A DNA stretch of 64,000 bases, taken from Tindallia sp. (GTDB taxonomy: Bacteria; Bacillota; Clostridia; Peptostreptococcales; Tindalliaceae). How positions within the stretch are numbered: the first letter of the stretch is position 1; every line of letters begins with the position of its first letter. The translations under genes and the position numbers were made by a program. Shown one piece after another: positions 28,089-37,249 of the stretch. The notes beneath the pieces are model-generated. The model did not search any database and was not told where the DNA came from. It saw only the letters and a program-made list of their open reading frames with translations. The stretch spans positions 1 through 64,000 of the forward strand of contig SLLE01000076.1 of the NCBI GenBank assembly GCA_007134225.1, read 5' to 3'.

Positions 28089-29637
28089 TAGCAGCTGGTA
28101 AAAACTCAATCAAGTCTCCTGCTATGATCCCCGTCATTCCCATAAATTCCGCGGCTATATCTCCGGAAAATCCATGCAAATAAGCAGCAGCGGCAGCAGC
28201 CTTTAAGCCGCTATCTGTTCGATGACAAAGTGCAGCAATCATTCCGGCTAATACATCACCACTGCCACCGGTTGCCATGCCTGGATTTCCCGTCGAGTTA
28301 ATCCAGACTTCACCATTTTCATCAGCAATAACCGTACCGGCTCCTTTTAAGAGTATGGTTGCCTTCCACTTTTCTGCAAATGTTTTTGTTACCTTCAACC
28401 GATTTTGATTAATTTCTTCCACCGTTAAACCTGTTAAACGAGCCATTTCCCCTGGATGAGGCGTCATAATCCATGGGCTCATGCTTTGTGTAAACCATTC
28501 AGGATGTTCTGATAAAATATTCAATGCATCCGCATCCAAAACCATCGGTTTATTAGATGTTTGCAGTAAAAATGATAAATATGCTTCGCGACCTTTGCTT
28601 TTTCCCCACCCTGGACCAGCCACGATGACATCCGCACCGGTCATTTGGCTTTTCAATATTTCTTCGGCATCATGCGTCAAATGACCATTTTCATCGATCG
28701 GATAAGATATAGTTGTTGCCTCCGGAAGCATTTGCTCGTAAAGATCGTTAAGCTTTTCCTCACAGGCTATTCGAACCAACCCGGCACCACTTCTTAGGGC
28801 AGCCTTCGCGGCTAACACAGATGCTCCCGTCATCCCACGGGATCCAGCCAGTATAAGAATCGTCCCTCCATGTCCTTTATGATCGTTTTTTTCACATGGA
28901 CGGATCCATTTTCTGACACTTTCTGAATCCGTTTTTCTGGCGGCAAAATCCGTTCCATCTCTTAACGCTGCCGGAATTCCAATGTCAACAACGATCAACT
29001 CTCCATTTAATGCAGCTCCTGGATATAGCAAATTACCAATTTTAGGCAGCTGAAAGGATATGGTTTTATCGGCTTTTACTGCATTGGCAAGTATTTTCCC
29101 AGTATTTCCCTGGACTCCCGAAGGAATATCGACTGAAACAACGGTGCAGGGTGACTGATTTATACGTTCAATAACCTTCAAAAACAAACCTTCCACGTCA
29201 CGATCCAATCCAGTGCCAAATATTGCATCAATCACCACCGTTCCTTCTTTTAATCTTTCTTCAAACATTTGCATATATACCTGCACATTCTTTTCTTCAC
29301 GATCAGACAAATGGAAAATGTCCGTTGTTTGTCTGGCAAGCATTTGATAGTTTTGTCTACTTTCTCCCTTTAGATTCTCTGGATCAGACACTAAAAAAAC
29401 ATCCGTCTTAAGATTATTTCTCAGTAAATGCCTGGCCAAAGCTAAACCATCACCACCATTATTTCCGGGACCACAACAAACAAGAAAGCCATTAACTTGA
29501 TTCTCTCTATTAACGCTTAACACTTCCTGGGCTAAAGCCAAACTTGCATGCTCCATTAAAAGCAGCCCAGGAATGTCATATTCTTCAATTGTTCTTTGAT
29601 CCAGCATTTTCATTTGTTCATTCGTAACAATTTTCAA
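28069..29637 (-). CDS. nnr: Bifunctional NAD(P)H-hydrate epimerase / ADP-dependent NAD(P)H-hydrate dehydratase
   Basis: About 522 residues with two fused enzymes. The N-terminal YjeF_N epimerase (about 1-210) has CGPGNNGGDGLALARHL and VDAIFGTGL, and the C-terminal YjeF_C/ribokinase-like dehydratase (about 230-520) has GHGGTILILAGS, VAGPGWGKS, MTPHPGEMARL and NSTGNPGMATGGSGDVLAG. Together they repair hydrated NADH and NADPH. The track start is a TTG inside repeat copy B; the TTG at 29637 sits 8 nt after AGGAGG and begins the conserved KIVTNEQMK, so it is preferred. The 3' end lies in the shared terminator. Confidence 0.93.
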   Translation of the reverse strand: MKIVTNEQMKMLDQRTIEEYDIPGLLLMEHASLALAQEVLSVNRENQVNGFLVCCGPGNNGGDGLALARHLLRNNLKTDVFLVSDPENLKGESRQNYQMLARQTTDIFHLSDREEKNVQVYMQMFEERLKEGTVVIDAIFGTGLDRDVEGLFLKVIERINQSPCTVVSVDIPSGVQGNTGKILANAVKADKTISFQLPKIGNLLYPGAALNGELIVVDIGIPAALRDGTDFAARKTDSESVRKWIRPCEKNDHKGHGGTILILAGSRGMTGASVLAAKAALRSGAGLVRIACEEKLNDLYEQMLPEATTISYPIDENGHLTHDAEEILKSQMTGADVIVAGPGWGKSKGREAYLSFLLQTSNKPMVLDADALNILSEHPEWFTQSMSPWIMTPHPGEMARLTGLTVEEINQNRLKVTKTFAEKWKATILLKGAGTVIADENGEVWINSTGNPGMATGGSGDVLAGMIAALCHRTDSGLKAAAAAAYLHGFSGDIAAEFMGMTGIIAGDLIEFLPAAIKKVIE

Positions 29638-29660
29638 TTTCAGACCCTCCTTTAGCTTAT

Positions 29661-29839
29661 CCAATGACCACCACCGCTAAGACTCCCTCTTCTGCAAGAA
29701 GTAGATAAGCGGTGCTACGTCCCTGGTTGAAGAAACTAAGTATCTCCCACCAAATGATACATTTGGGCCATCTACTTATGGATAACGGTTTCTAACCTTC
29801 AGATGGAGTCAAAAACTCCACCTGAAGCCAAGCATCCTG
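29661..29839 (+). repeat. Modular hairpin repeat, copy B (179 bp, longest)
   Basis: Begins CCAATGACC and ends AAGCATCCTG, flanked by CTTAT (29656-29660) and TTTAT (29840-29844). It has three hairpin modules. The left one is ACCACCGCT with AGCGGTG. The middle one is CCAAATG-ata-CATTTGG inside AAGTA/TACTT. The right one is CTTCAG(a)TGGAGT paired with ACTCCA(c)CTGAAG. The left and right modules recur in copy D and the middle and right in copy C. It lies between nnr and the stop codon of the antiporter gene. No ORF of note is inside, so it looks like a non-autonomous mobile element. Confidence 0.8.
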
Positions 29840-29840
29840 T

Positions 29841-30848
29841 TTATCCGGATGTTTTGAATAGCATGTATACCATTATAAAATAACCGCTCAAAACTAAAAT
29901 GGAATCCCAGCCCATGGTCATAAAGCTGCGCTTAGACCGATAGAATAAACCAATAACCACAATGCCGCTGAGAAGGATGGTGGTCATTGCAGTCAGTAAG
30001 TGTTGATGGCTAACTGCCATGTAAACCGATCCCTGTAAATAGGAAAAATCTGTAATTGCTATAATGAATATATTAAGCAAATTACTTCCCAATACATTCC
30101 CTACAGCCATATCATAGGCTCCGATCCGAATCGCTGCAATGGAAGCAACCAGTTCAGGAAGCGAAGTCGCGCCCGCTATTAACAGTGTTCCAATAAATGT
30201 CTGTCCTAACCCAGTATTTTCTGCTATGATATCTGCATTGACCGATAATTGAATACCCGATATGACAATAATAATCGCCATGGCAATAAATTTAACTACC
30301 GTTCTCAGAACCAGATTGTCAGGTTCTTTCGTTTCATCAGAAGAATCATTTTGTTTTTTTATCATAGGATGTTTGTTTTCATAACGCACCATCAACGTCA
30401 TTGCCGCTACGTATGTGATCATAATAATCAGGCTAAAACTGCTGACCCAACCAATAGTTATTTCAAAAATCTCATATGGTGCAATGACAATTGCCAAGAT
30501 GCTAATCACTGTCATCATAATCCCAAACATCGAGGAAAGAATATGGCTTTCCCGAACCATTCTCAGAAGACTTCCTGGACCCTGTGCAATATCAGCAATG
30601 GCAATGATCATCACGTTAAAGGCATTGCTTCCATAAACATTTCCAAAAGCAAGATCCGGCGACCCAATCATCGCTGCTGAAACACTACTGGAAATTTCCG
30701 GCAAACTGGTAACGGTAGCAATTAGTACGCCACCGACCAATGTATATCCCAAAGTTGTATGAGTTGCAAGAATATCACCATAAGCAGCCAGCCGCGTACC
30801 TGCCAGTACAACCATCAAAGCGCTGATGAAAAACAAAAAGTATTCCAT
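29841..30848 (-). CDS. CaCA-family Ca2+/Na+ (or H+) antiporter
   Basis: 335 residues with about ten membrane segments and the two inverted alpha repeats of the CaCA family: ATVTSLPEISSS with FGNVYGSNAFN in the first half, and AGATSLPELVAS with VGNVLGSNLLN in the second. A hydrophilic loop (about 165-190, rich in K, D and E) separates the halves. It resembles YrbG-type exchangers that extrude calcium. The stop TAA is formed within the direct repeat flanking copy B, so the element sits right at the gene end. SD is CGGAGG. It follows the FMN-binding gene by 15 nt. Confidence 0.88.
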   Translation of the reverse strand: MEYFLFFISALMVVLAGTRLAAYGDILATHTTLGYTLVGGVLIATVTSLPEISSSVSAAMIGSPDLAFGNVYGSNAFNVMIIAIADIAQGPGSLLRMVRESHILSSMFGIMMTVISILAIVIAPYEIFEITIGWVSSFSLIIMITYVAAMTLMVRYENKHPMIKKQNDSSDETKEPDNLVLRTVVKFIAMAIIIVISGIQLSVNADIIAENTGLGQTFIGTLLIAGATSLPELVASIAAIRIGAYDMAVGNVLGSNLLNIFIIAITDFSYLQGSVYMAVSHQHLLTAMTTILLSGIVVIGLFYRSKRSFMTMGWDSILVLSGYFIMVYMLFKTSG

Positions 30849-30863
30849 TTTTACCTCCGGTCT

Positions 30864-31256
30864 CTATCTGGACTCGAATAATGCGTTTTCAATGGCTTTC
30901 AGCAACACTTTACTGCTATCCGTAGCGCCGGTAACTGTGTCAACCTGAAGTGACTGCTCCTCAATCACACGCTCCACCACCTCTTCGCCTCGTGCTCCCC
31001 GTTCATGAATGTGCTCATACTCAATGTCCTGAAGGACTCCATCCTCTACGTGAACGGTCACATATGCCTGAATAAGGATCGCATCATAACTACCCTCATA
31101 AACACCATCCTGTACACCTGATATCTCTCCACCTTTCAGCGTTATTTGATTTACCGCCTGTGAATACCGATACATATCATATCCTCTTCTGCCAAATGGA
31201 AAGATAATTGCTGCCAACACTACAAAAATAATTGCATATTTAAGGTATTTATTCAT
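30864..31256 (-). CDS. Membrane-anchored FMN-binding domain protein
   Basis: 130 residues. An N-terminal signal anchor (about 6-22) is followed by an FMN-binding domain (about 45-128), with GVYEGSYDA near its start and the flavinylation-type motif DTVTGATDSSKVL near residue 105. In this family an ApbE-type transferase attaches FMN to the Ser/Thr of the motif. The domain should face outside, and such proteins often serve extracytoplasmic electron transfer. No ApbE gene is seen here. It is cotranscribed with the antiporter; whether they work together is unknown. Confidence 0.82.
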   Translation of the reverse strand: MNKYLKYAIIFVVLAAIIFPFGRRGYDMYRYSQAVNQITLKGGEISGVQDGVYEGSYDAILIQAYVTVHVEDGVLQDIEYEHIHERGARGEEVVERVIEEQSLQVDTVTGATDSSKVLLKAIENALFESR

Positions 31257-31393
31257 TTGTGCACCTCTTTCAAAATATTCAGTGGGCTTTATGGATTGCT
31301 TTTGCCCAAAAGATCATTATGATTTCCGTTGAAGCGATTGCTCTTTTCGTTAAGTTTCCCTTTCTTCATGCCTTTTTCCAATGCTCCTCTTGT

Positions 31394-31422
31394 ATTTTCT
31401 CACATTAGCTCTTTTTTTTCAA
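31394..31422 (-). promoter_or_regulatory. Possible promoter of the FMN-binding/antiporter genes
   Basis: On the minus strand TTGAAA (31422-31417), a 17-nt spacer and GAAAAT (31399-31394). Fair match only, with a leader of about 130 nt that holds nothing else I can identify. Confidence 0.3.
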
Positions 31423-31450
31423 TGAATAGAAATGATTGGAAGCGACGCGA

Positions 31451-31481
31451 AAGCCTCCTAAACCGAACATTTAGGAGGCTT
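31451..31481. terminator. Terminator-like hairpin after the oxidoreductase operon
   Basis: A perfect 12-bp stem AAGCCTCCTAAA / TTTAGGAGGCTT with a 7-nt loop, 4 nt after the korB stop. The T-tract on the minus strand is poor, so termination strength is uncertain. Confidence 0.55.
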
Positions 31482-31484
31482 GTT

Positions 31485-32345
31485 TCATAGCTTAAAACGC
31501 TCTGTTATTTGCTGATAAACGGCTTCCGTCATCCGAAGATCTTGGGTTGCTAAATTTTTTTCTTTCACTTCCTGATGCAGTTCTTCATAAGAAAGTTTCG
31601 TTCTGTTTTGGTAAATAACCCCAGTACATAGACCCTCTGTTTCTTTTAACAACTGCATGGAACCTAAATAATCAGAAGGATCTGCTTTACGCACTTCATC
31701 AGCTGATTTCAAATGTTCTCGAAACCACTGATAGGTATTGACTTTGTTATACGTTACGCATGGACTAAAAACCTGAACCAGGGAAAATCCAGGATGCTCA
31801 ATTGCATTTTGTATCAATTCAATTAATTCTTCTTGCTGTGCTGAAAATCCTTGTGCATAGAATGAAGCACCCGAAGCTAATGCCAATAAACCAGGTTCCA
31901 GCGGCATATCCACAGAACCCATTGGTGTCGTTTTTGTCTTGAAGCCCTGGTGACTGACGGGCGATACATGTCCTTTCGTAAGTCCATATACCTGGTTGTT
32001 CATGACAATATATGTGATATCCATATTTCTACGTATAGCATGGACCGTGTGACTGGTGCCAATTGCAAATCCATCTCCATCCCCGCCTGCTGCAACCACG
32101 ATTAAATCAGGATTTGCTAATTTAATTCCCTGCGCTACCGGCAAGCTTCTTCCGTGAACACTGTGAAAAGAATAAGCATTCATATATCCTGAGATGCGAC
32201 CAGAACAACCAATGCCACTGACAACAGCCAGCATTTCTCTTGGAATATTCATTCTTGAGGCAGTTGTTTGCAAAGATCTAAGGATCGAAAAGTGACCGCA
32301 GCCCTTGCACCAAGTTGGATTTAATCCATTTCCATAATCCTTCAT
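31485..32345 (-). CDS. korB: 2-oxoacid:ferredoxin oxidoreductase, beta (TPP-binding) subunit
   Basis: 286 residues with the beta-subunit signatures: NPTWCKGCGHFSILRSL (first cluster cysteines) near the N-terminus, CSGRISGYMN, and a TPP/Mg motif GGDGDGFAIGTSHT with MNNQVYGLTKG downstream. With the adjacent alpha/gamma subunit it oxidises a 2-oxoacid such as 2-oxoglutarate, or a branched or aromatic oxoacid, to the acyl-CoA while reducing ferredoxin. The substrate is not fixed by sequence. The ATG at 32345 overlaps the upstream stop (ATGA), so I prefer it to the track GTG. Confidence 0.9.
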   Translation of the reverse strand: MKDYGNGLNPTWCKGCGHFSILRSLQTTASRMNIPREMLAVVSGIGCSGRISGYMNAYSFHSVHGRSLPVAQGIKLANPDLIVVAAGGDGDGFAIGTSHTVHAIRRNMDITYIVMNNQVYGLTKGHVSPVSHQGFKTKTTPMGSVDMPLEPGLLALASGASFYAQGFSAQQEELIELIQNAIEHPGFSLVQVFSPCVTYNKVNTYQWFREHLKSADEVRKADPSDYLGSMQLLKETEGLCTGVIYQNRTKLSYEELHQEVKEKNLATQDLRMTEAVYQQITERFKL

Positions 32346-34078
32346 TTCCACTCTTGACACCACCTATCCATTATTTCCATCATTTCTTCGATGCTAAATC
32401 CTTTTCCATCATATCGGGTTATGCTTTTAACTTTTTGAGGCTGTCCGGTTTCCTGGTTTATTATGTTAGCTAACTGCCCATGATAATTGCATTCTACAAC
32501 AATGATCTTTTCATACTGGTCCATCAATGTTTCCAGTTGTTTGACCGGCAATGGCTTAATTCGTCCAATTCGTGCCAGGTCAACATTTTTCCCAGTTCGC
32601 ATCCAGGCTTCTTTCAATGTTCCGTAAAGAGATCCAAAGGTTAAAAACAAGGTGGATCCTGATGCTTTACCTTCAAGAATAATTCCTTCTCTTTCCTTTA
32701 ACGGATCGGTTTTTTTCATCCTTTTGTCCATCATGGCCTTTCGATTTTCCGGATGGTCTGAAGGACGTCCCAGTTCATTATGCTCCAATCCTGTCACTTG
32801 GTGCTGCCCACCCTTTGTTCCGGGAATTGCCCTGGCTGAAATGCCATTCTCCGTTAATTGATACCTGGTAAACCCTCCATCATAGGAAGACTCCAGTATT
32901 TCAGTACTTGCGAGTTGGCCACGATCGATAACTGGCTCTGAGAATGAAATTTCGTCAATGGTTTTTGCCGATAAGCTAAGATTTAAATCCGTCATGATGA
33001 TCACAGGACATTGATACCGGTCCGCCAGATTAAAAGCATCGACGGTCATCTCATAACACTCTTGTAGAGTCGATGGCGATAAAATAATCGCAGCATACTC
33101 TCCATGCCCTCCATGATATAAAAAGGATAAATCACTTTGTTCCATTTTGGTTGGCATCCCCGTACTGGGTCCTGCTCTTTGTGCATCCACGACAACAATG
33201 GGTGTTTCCGTCATGCCTGCCAAACCAAGTCCTTCTCCCATCAACGTCATCCCCGGCCCTGACGTTGCCGTCATACTACGAACGCCGGCATGAGATGCTC
33301 CAATTGTCATAGCAATGGCAGCCACTTCATCCTCGGTCTGCACTGTTTTACCGCCTACTAAAGGAAAAATCAGCGCTAAATTCTCCATCACATCAGAGGC
33401 AGGTGTAATGGGATACCCTGCCATAAAGCGGCATCCAGCCACCACTGCTCCAATTGCGATGGCCTCATTCCCAATCATCATCATTTTCTTCTTTGCTTGC
33501 GCCGGTTCCGAATCAAAAAAGGAAGCTCTGCTAATCGTTGTTGAGGCATGATTAAAAGCTGTTTTTAATACTGCAATATTTTGATCAAGTACTTCTTCTC
33601 CTTTATTTCCATAAGCTTCCGTAACCATTTCCTGGAGAACTTCATAAGTGAACCCGGTCACTTTTCCCAAACATCCTATGACACTGGTGTTTTTCATAAA
33701 CAGTTTTCCATGTTTTTTCGCGATTGCTGACAAAGGCAAAGCGATGCTACGGAGTCCATCAGTCCACTCTTCATCAATCTTAATATCTTCGTCGTAGAGC
33801 AAAATGCCCTTCGGTTTTAATTGATGCATGTTCAGGTGAATACTATCCTGATCCATGGCCATAATCATGTCATAACAACTTTCAACAGAATTCACTTCCT
33901 CTTTTTTTGCAATGGTAATGGCAACATGGGTATTGCCACCTTTAATCCGTGACGAAAATTTTCTTTCGCTCAACGTATAATACCCTCTACGGGACAATGC
34001 CTTCATTAAGGAAATGCCGGTACTGACTACTCCCTCTCCCTGTATGCCTCCAATCAATAACGTAAAATTCTTATTCAA
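32342..34078 (-). CDS. korA: 2-oxoacid:ferredoxin oxidoreductase, fused gamma-alpha subunit
   Basis: 578 residues. The N-terminal about 185 are the gamma domain (IGGIQGEGVVSTG, SSRIKGGNTHVAI) and the rest is the alpha subunit (GNEAIAIGAVVAGCRFMAGYPITPASDVME, TATSGPGMTLMGEGLG, and a C-terminal transketolase-like domain). The gamma-alpha fusion is common for the KorA type in Clostridia. No delta/ferredoxin subunit is encoded beside it, so electrons probably go to a separate ferredoxin. It starts with TTG nine nt after AGGAGG; there is no ATG nearby in frame. Confidence 0.9.
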   Translation of the reverse strand: MNKNFTLLIGGIQGEGVVSTGISLMKALSRRGYYTLSERKFSSRIKGGNTHVAITIAKKEEVNSVESCYDMIMAMDQDSIHLNMHQLKPKGILLYDEDIKIDEEWTDGLRSIALPLSAIAKKHGKLFMKNTSVIGCLGKVTGFTYEVLQEMVTEAYGNKGEEVLDQNIAVLKTAFNHASTTISRASFFDSEPAQAKKKMMMIGNEAIAIGAVVAGCRFMAGYPITPASDVMENLALIFPLVGGKTVQTEDEVAAIAMTIGASHAGVRSMTATSGPGMTLMGEGLGLAGMTETPIVVVDAQRAGPSTGMPTKMEQSDLSFLYHGGHGEYAAIILSPSTLQECYEMTVDAFNLADRYQCPVIIMTDLNLSLSAKTIDEISFSEPVIDRGQLASTEILESSYDGGFTRYQLTENGISARAIPGTKGGQHQVTGLEHNELGRPSDHPENRKAMMDKRMKKTDPLKEREGIILEGKASGSTLFLTFGSLYGTLKEAWMRTGKNVDLARIGRIKPLPVKQLETLMDQYEKIIVVECNYHGQLANIINQETGQPQKVKSITRYDGKGFSIEEMMEIMDRWCQEWK

Positions 34079-34280
34079 TCTTGTTTGCCTCCTTTCAGAA
34101 AGATGATAGAACTATTCCGTTGCAATACTATTTGTATTAATACCATCTCATCCATGAATGAATCAGAGAAATGATGCACTTCAATCATAATATAATAAGC
34201 ATCCATTGCAATACGTCGGCAAAAGGGGGAGCCTGAGGTAGAGTTGCTTGAAAAATATCAATATCCAAAATAATATCTCA
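34079..34280. other. Gap between the korA start and the GerMN-gene terminator
   Basis: About 200 bp. I see no convincing gene. AT-rich stretches before korA could carry its promoter (for example TGG-TATTAA on the minus strand), but no site is clear enough to call. Confidence 0.3.
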
Positions 34281-34332
34281 AAAAAATTTCTCGCCAATAT
34301 CGGATCTCTGTATGAGAAAGATATTGACGAGA
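34281..34332 (-). terminator. Rho-independent terminator of the GerMN lipoprotein gene
   Basis: On the minus strand TCTCGTCAATATC pairs with GATATTGGCGAGA (one mismatch), followed by AATTTTTTT. Confidence 0.7.
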
Positions 34333-34387
34333 GTAAAAGTAGATAAAGAATATGTCGCCTTCCTTAATGAAAAAGAAGAATACTATC

Positions 34388-35449
34388 TTATATTTCTTCC
34401 GAGTTTTCCGTATCCGGCACCAGGTAATCATCTGGACCCAGGAAATAATGGCCCGTTTCATAAGGACCACCTTCGACGGTAATGACCACCCGATCTGCCT
34501 GATAGTATTGACCAACTGTATTCACGATACACTGAAGCATTTGACTTTCAAAATCACTGCCCATTCCCACTTCCGTAATACCGGAATTGAAGTCAATTGT
34601 TATTTGCTGCTTTTCAGATTGTCGATCAATGTGTTTAATTTCAACATTGTCCTGCAGAACAGCGGCTGCTGTATCCATCGGCGGCGGCTGTTGCAAGTAC
34701 TTCGTCAACATTGCTTCAATAGATTCGTTTGTGTATAAGGATACTGAAAAATCTTTATAAACACTCAGCTCTTTTTCCCATTCGGGATAATACACCCTGA
34801 GATTCGCTTCCCAAGAAGCATTTTCTTCCATTGATGCCAGCTCTGTAATGATGGGTTCCGACCCATTTGAAGATTCAAATTTACTTTTAACAAAACCAAT
34901 CCCCTGCGCATAATAGCTCCTGTGAACCGATTCATCCGACTCTGTTGTCACTTCAATGGCATCAAAATCACCATAAGGGGTGGAGATGCTGGCCTGCACA
35001 TCGGTTATAGAGCGTTTTCTTCCATCTTCCAGCTCCCACTCGGTTCCATTCTCTAAAGGTTCCATCAGCAATACTTCTGATCGATTTGATTCTTCATCCA
35101 ATAGGGGGTAAAACGAATAAAACCCTTCTTTTGTGAAGCGAACAACTATTTTTCCATCTTTCGCATGGATCACCTGACCGATGGTTGTACCGGCACTTTG
35201 TATCCTGCGTTGAGCCTGTTGGTCATCGATGTAATCAAAATAAATGATTTGATCCGCATATTCACTTCCGGTTCCTTCATAAGTGAATATGGTATCAGGA
35301 TAAAACGGAAAGAAATCTGTCACATCAACGTCCGTCAGATGAGATGTTTCCTCAGTTGATGGATCCTCCGTCGAACCACAGGCTGACGCCAAGATTAAAG
35401 AAACCATTACAAAACTAAGTAAAATGAACCTATATGTTTTCTGTTTCAT
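34388..35449 (-). CDS. GerMN-domain lipoprotein
   Basis: 353 residues. A signal peptide of about 24 residues ends in a lipobox (LILASAC), so the mature protein should be a lipoprotein on the outer face of the membrane. The middle (about 45-240) is a beta-rich region I do not recognise. The C-terminal about 130 residues match the GerMN pattern (ITIDFNSGITEVGMGSDFESQMLQCIVNTV), named after spore protein GerM but also found in vegetative lipoproteins. A sporulation or cell-wall role is possible, not shown. The ATG at 35449, with GGGAGGTG eight nt upstream, is preferred to the track start. Confidence 0.75.
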   Translation of the reverse strand: MKQKTYRFILLSFVMVSLILASACGSTEDPSTEETSHLTDVDVTDFFPFYPDTIFTYEGTGSEYADQIIYFDYIDDQQAQRRIQSAGTTIGQVIHAKDGKIVVRFTKEGFYSFYPLLDEESNRSEVLLMEPLENGTEWELEDGRKRSITDVQASISTPYGDFDAIEVTTESDESVHRSYYAQGIGFVKSKFESSNGSEPIITELASMEENASWEANLRVYYPEWEKELSVYKDFSVSLYTNESIEAMLTKYLQQPPPMDTAAAVLQDNVEIKHIDRQSEKQQITIDFNSGITEVGMGSDFESQMLQCIVNTVGQYYQADRVVITVEGGPYETGHYFLGPDDYLVPDTENSEEI

Positions 35450-35614
35450 ACTGGACGCACCTCCCATATTTAGTGCTGCTGTTATACATAATACCCTTAA
35501 TTCCGCCTGCTATGCAAGACCTAATAAATATGACGGCCCTTTTGGGGGAACATAGCAGTGACGGAGCAAATGTGGTCTTATCCGGAGATCCGATGGAAGG
35601 CACGATGAGGATGA
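35450..35614. other. Intergenic, with a short unexplained + strand ORF
   Basis: No clear gene. A 38-codon + strand frame (35512-35628, ending in MRMTIHQ) looks protein-like in composition but has no SD and runs into the convergent yjbQ 3' end. It may be a gene remnant or chance. Confidence 0.25.
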
Positions 35615-36031
35615 CTATTCACCAATAATTTTAACCAGTACTCTTTTTTTGCGTTTTCCGTCGAATTCACCATAGAATATTTGTTCCCATGGCCCAAAGT
35701 CAAGCTTACCATCTGTTATGGCCACCACTACTTCTCTTCCCATGATGGTTCTCTTAAGATGACCATCTGCATTATCCTCGTACCCATTGTGCTGATATTG
35801 GCTGTATGGTTTTTCCGGCGCCAGCTTTTCGAGCCAAACTTCAAAATCATGATGCAGGCCGGATTCATCGTCATTAATAAAGACACTTGCCGTAATATGC
35901 ATGGCATTGCAAAGCAAAATCCCTTCCTTGATCTCGCTTTCCTTCAAGCACTCCACGATTTCCGGTGTGATATTAATAAAATCTCTGCGTTTTTTAATAT
36001 CAAACCATAATTCTTTTCGATAGCTTTTCAT
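35615..36031 (-). CDS. yjbQ: YjbQ/UPF0047 family protein
   Basis: 138 residues, the normal length of the YjbQ (UPF0047) family. Conserved elements are [35 protein letters not shown] and a C-terminal [18 protein letters not shown], with His and Asp residues forming the presumed active site. Some members have weak thiamine-phosphate synthase activity, but the physiological role is unsettled. SD AGGAGGCG is 6 nt before the ATG. It stands alone between divergent and convergent neighbours. Confidence 0.88.
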   Translation of the reverse strand: MKSYRKELWFDIKKRRDFINITPEIVECLKESEIKEGILLCNAMHITASVFINDDESGLHHDFEVWLEKLAPEKPYSQYQHNGYEDNADGHLKRTIMGREVVVAITDGKLDFGPWEQIFYGEFDGKRKKRVLVKIIGE

Positions 36032-36197
36032 AAGAATCGCCTCCTGATTAATGATCTCTTTTAATCTATTCTAATTAAATGAATTTGATTGTCAAACTCG
36101 CTTTTCTCTTGACACGGTCCTATACTCACTTTATGATGGTTGATAGATACGCATTACTGTGTTAAATCAATCCTTATTTGAAAGGAATTAACTTATC

Positions 36198-37185
36198 ATG
36201 AAGAATATAGTTACCCACCCTGCATTAATCATTATGCTTGCCATACTCCTGGCTATTAATACCTTTTTTGCCATCCAGCTCCATGGAACAACGCGTGATA
36301 TACAAGCGGAACACCACCAGGAAAGCCAACTTCATAATGATTTTCAACAGCAGCTGCAAAATGAACAGAAAGAGCTCAGTGATCAGTTGAAGAACATCCA
36401 GTATGAACTGGAGGCATCACAGCGATCCTTTCAGGACTTAAAAGAGGAAGCAAAGGACTTAATGATTGAGAACGAAGAACTAAAAAAAAATTTCTTTAAG
36501 GCATGTCGGAGGTGTTCGAACCGGCAACTCTCAGGATGACCGTACTGTTTATCTCACCTTTGATGATGGACCAAGCCATAACACCGCAAGGATTTTGGAT
36601 ATTTTGAAACAACACAATGTGCCGGCCACTTATTTCGTAAACGGTTACGATACCGTTTTTGCCCACCGAATGTACCAGCGAATTGTCGATGAGGGGCATG
36701 AACTTGGAAATCACACATTCTCTCACGATTATGATGTCATTTATCAATCACCAGAAGCTTTTATGGATGACGTGCTCAAACTACAGGATTTTCTGGAGTC
36801 ATCCACTGGATATCGTCCGCAGGTTTTTCGCTTTCCAGCTGGTTCTAATAATCGGATCTACAGACATGTGCAACGAGAAAACCCATATATCATGATTGAA
36901 ATTATGCAGGCACTTAGAGAAAAAGGCATGCAGTATTTTGACTGGAGCTCCAGCTCTACAGATGCTGCAGCAGTGACACTGGATACGGACATTATTATCG
37001 AAAATACCTTGAAATATGCTGCCGGACACCACAATGCCATTATTTTATTCCATGATTCCGGCTCCAAAACCACTACGGTTCAGGCGCTGCCAACCATTAT
37101 ACGAAATCTTAAAGCACGTGGTTACAGCTTTGATGTTCTGTCACCGGATTCATTTTATGTTCATTTCAATTATCTGCTTTATTAA
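36198..37185 (+). pseudogene. Membrane-anchored polysaccharide deacetylase (NodB), split by a frameshift
   Basis: Two frames together make one protein of about 328 residues. The first (36198-36539) has a membrane anchor (about 8-28) and a coiled coil. The second carries the NodB domain with all five motifs: TFDDGPSHN, GNHTFSH, RFPAGSNN, the FDWSSSSTD region and LFHDSG. The frames join if one A is dropped from the A9 tract at 36482-36490; the NodB frame begins before its first ATG at about 36484 and reads VYLTFDDG upstream of the track start. The catalytic residues are intact, so this may be a sequencing error, a fresh mutation, or slippage on A9 rather than a dead gene. The family deacetylates peptidoglycan or chitin-like sugars outside the cell. 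Confidence 0.8.
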
Positions 37186-37215
37186 GACTTCTTTCGATGG
37201 AGCAGTCAACGATCA

Positions 37216-37234
37216 GGCCGTCCGGAGGACGGCC
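37216..37234. terminator. GC-rich hairpin between convergent genes
   Basis: GGCCGTCC-gga-GGACGGCC, a perfect 8-bp stem lying between the deacetylase and nitroreductase stops. The T-tracts on both sides are weak, so it is called with caution. Confidence 0.45.
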
Positions 37235-37249
37235 ATCATTATGTTATCA

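Noticed and set aside
34258-34515. 85-codon minus-strand ORF
   Set aside because: It overlaps the GerMN lipoprotein gene in another frame and contains that gene's terminator; a shadow ORF.
35512-35628. Small + strand gene of 38 codons
   Set aside because: No SD, overlaps the 3' end of yjbQ, and no family resemblance; kept only as a note on the intergenic stretch.
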